From Unio delphinus (Eukaryota > Mollusca > Bivalvia > Unionida > Unionidae): a DNA stretch of 64,000 nt. The stretch covers positions 682,001 to 746,000 of the forward strand of contig JAQISU010000189.1 of assembly GCA_029339505.1 (NCBI GenBank), written 5' to 3'. The notes beneath the pieces were generated by a model that worked only from the letters and a program-made list of their open reading frames with translations, had not been told where the DNA came from and searched no databases. Shown piece by piece: positions 63,925 to 64,000 of this stretch. The first letter of the stretch is position 1, and each line of letters begins with the position of its first letter. A program made the position numbers and the translations under genes.

Positions 63925-64000
63925 CTGGGACGGCTGGTGCCGGCTGGGCTGAACGGCCGGCTGGGTTGGACGGCCGGTGCCGGCTGGGCTGGACGGCCGG
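63925..64000. repeat. GC-rich tandem repeat at the window edge
   Basis: Copies of GGCTGGGCTGGACGGCCGG and GGCTGGTGCC, about 80 percent G+C in an otherwise AT-rich window. Continues past the window end. Confidence 0.85.

Overview
The window reads as animal nuclear DNA, AT-rich, with a spliced host gene buried in repeats. The repeat content (two tRNA-derived SINE families, pogo-like and hAT-like elements, a DIRS-like retroelement, a packaging-ATPase gene and very many minisatellites) suggests a marine invertebrate, most likely a bivalve mollusc. The host assignment is inference; the gene call is not.

The one clear host gene is a plus-strand orthologue of SLC12A8, a member of the cation-chloride cotransporter superfamily. 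I reconstruct 13 coding exons from 11823 to 48754. All junctions keep frame with GT/AG sites and together give a 716-residue protein, close to the length I recall for vertebrate SLC12A8. A candidate poly(A) signal lies at 50089. The 5' UTR and promoter could not be placed.

Layout: 1-880 holds an intronless virus-type (Polinton/adintovirus-like) packaging ATPase gene, tightly bounded by an 11-bp inverted repeat. 880-11.8 kb is intergenic: minisatellites, a pogo-like element with a truncated transposase (4408-5899), a 22-bp array (7.59-8.19 kb) and a hAT-like element with a broken transposase (8293-9468). 11.8-48.8 kb is SLC12A8, whose introns are largely tandem arrays plus MITEs and SINEs. 48.8-59 kb is its 3' UTR and intergenic repeats. 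59.2-64 kb is a decayed DIRS-like retroelement on the minus strand, with RT, RNase H, methyltransferase-like and tyrosine-recombinase remnants; the window ends in a GC-rich repeat.

The most unusual signal is that several SLC12A8 minisatellites grew out of splice sites. Intron 2 opens with four tandem copies of the exon 2 donor. It closes with about ten copies of the exon 3 acceptor, including the first bases of exon 3, and most of these decoys would read into a stop. Intron 10 ends inside the last, truncated copy of a 49-bp array that supplies the exon 11 acceptor. Intron 2 also carries a 31-bp-arm hairpin with a 3-nt loop and a 1.5-kb 21-bp array with 189-bp higher-order duplication. I found no bacterial genes, CRISPR array, rRNA or functional tRNA gene.
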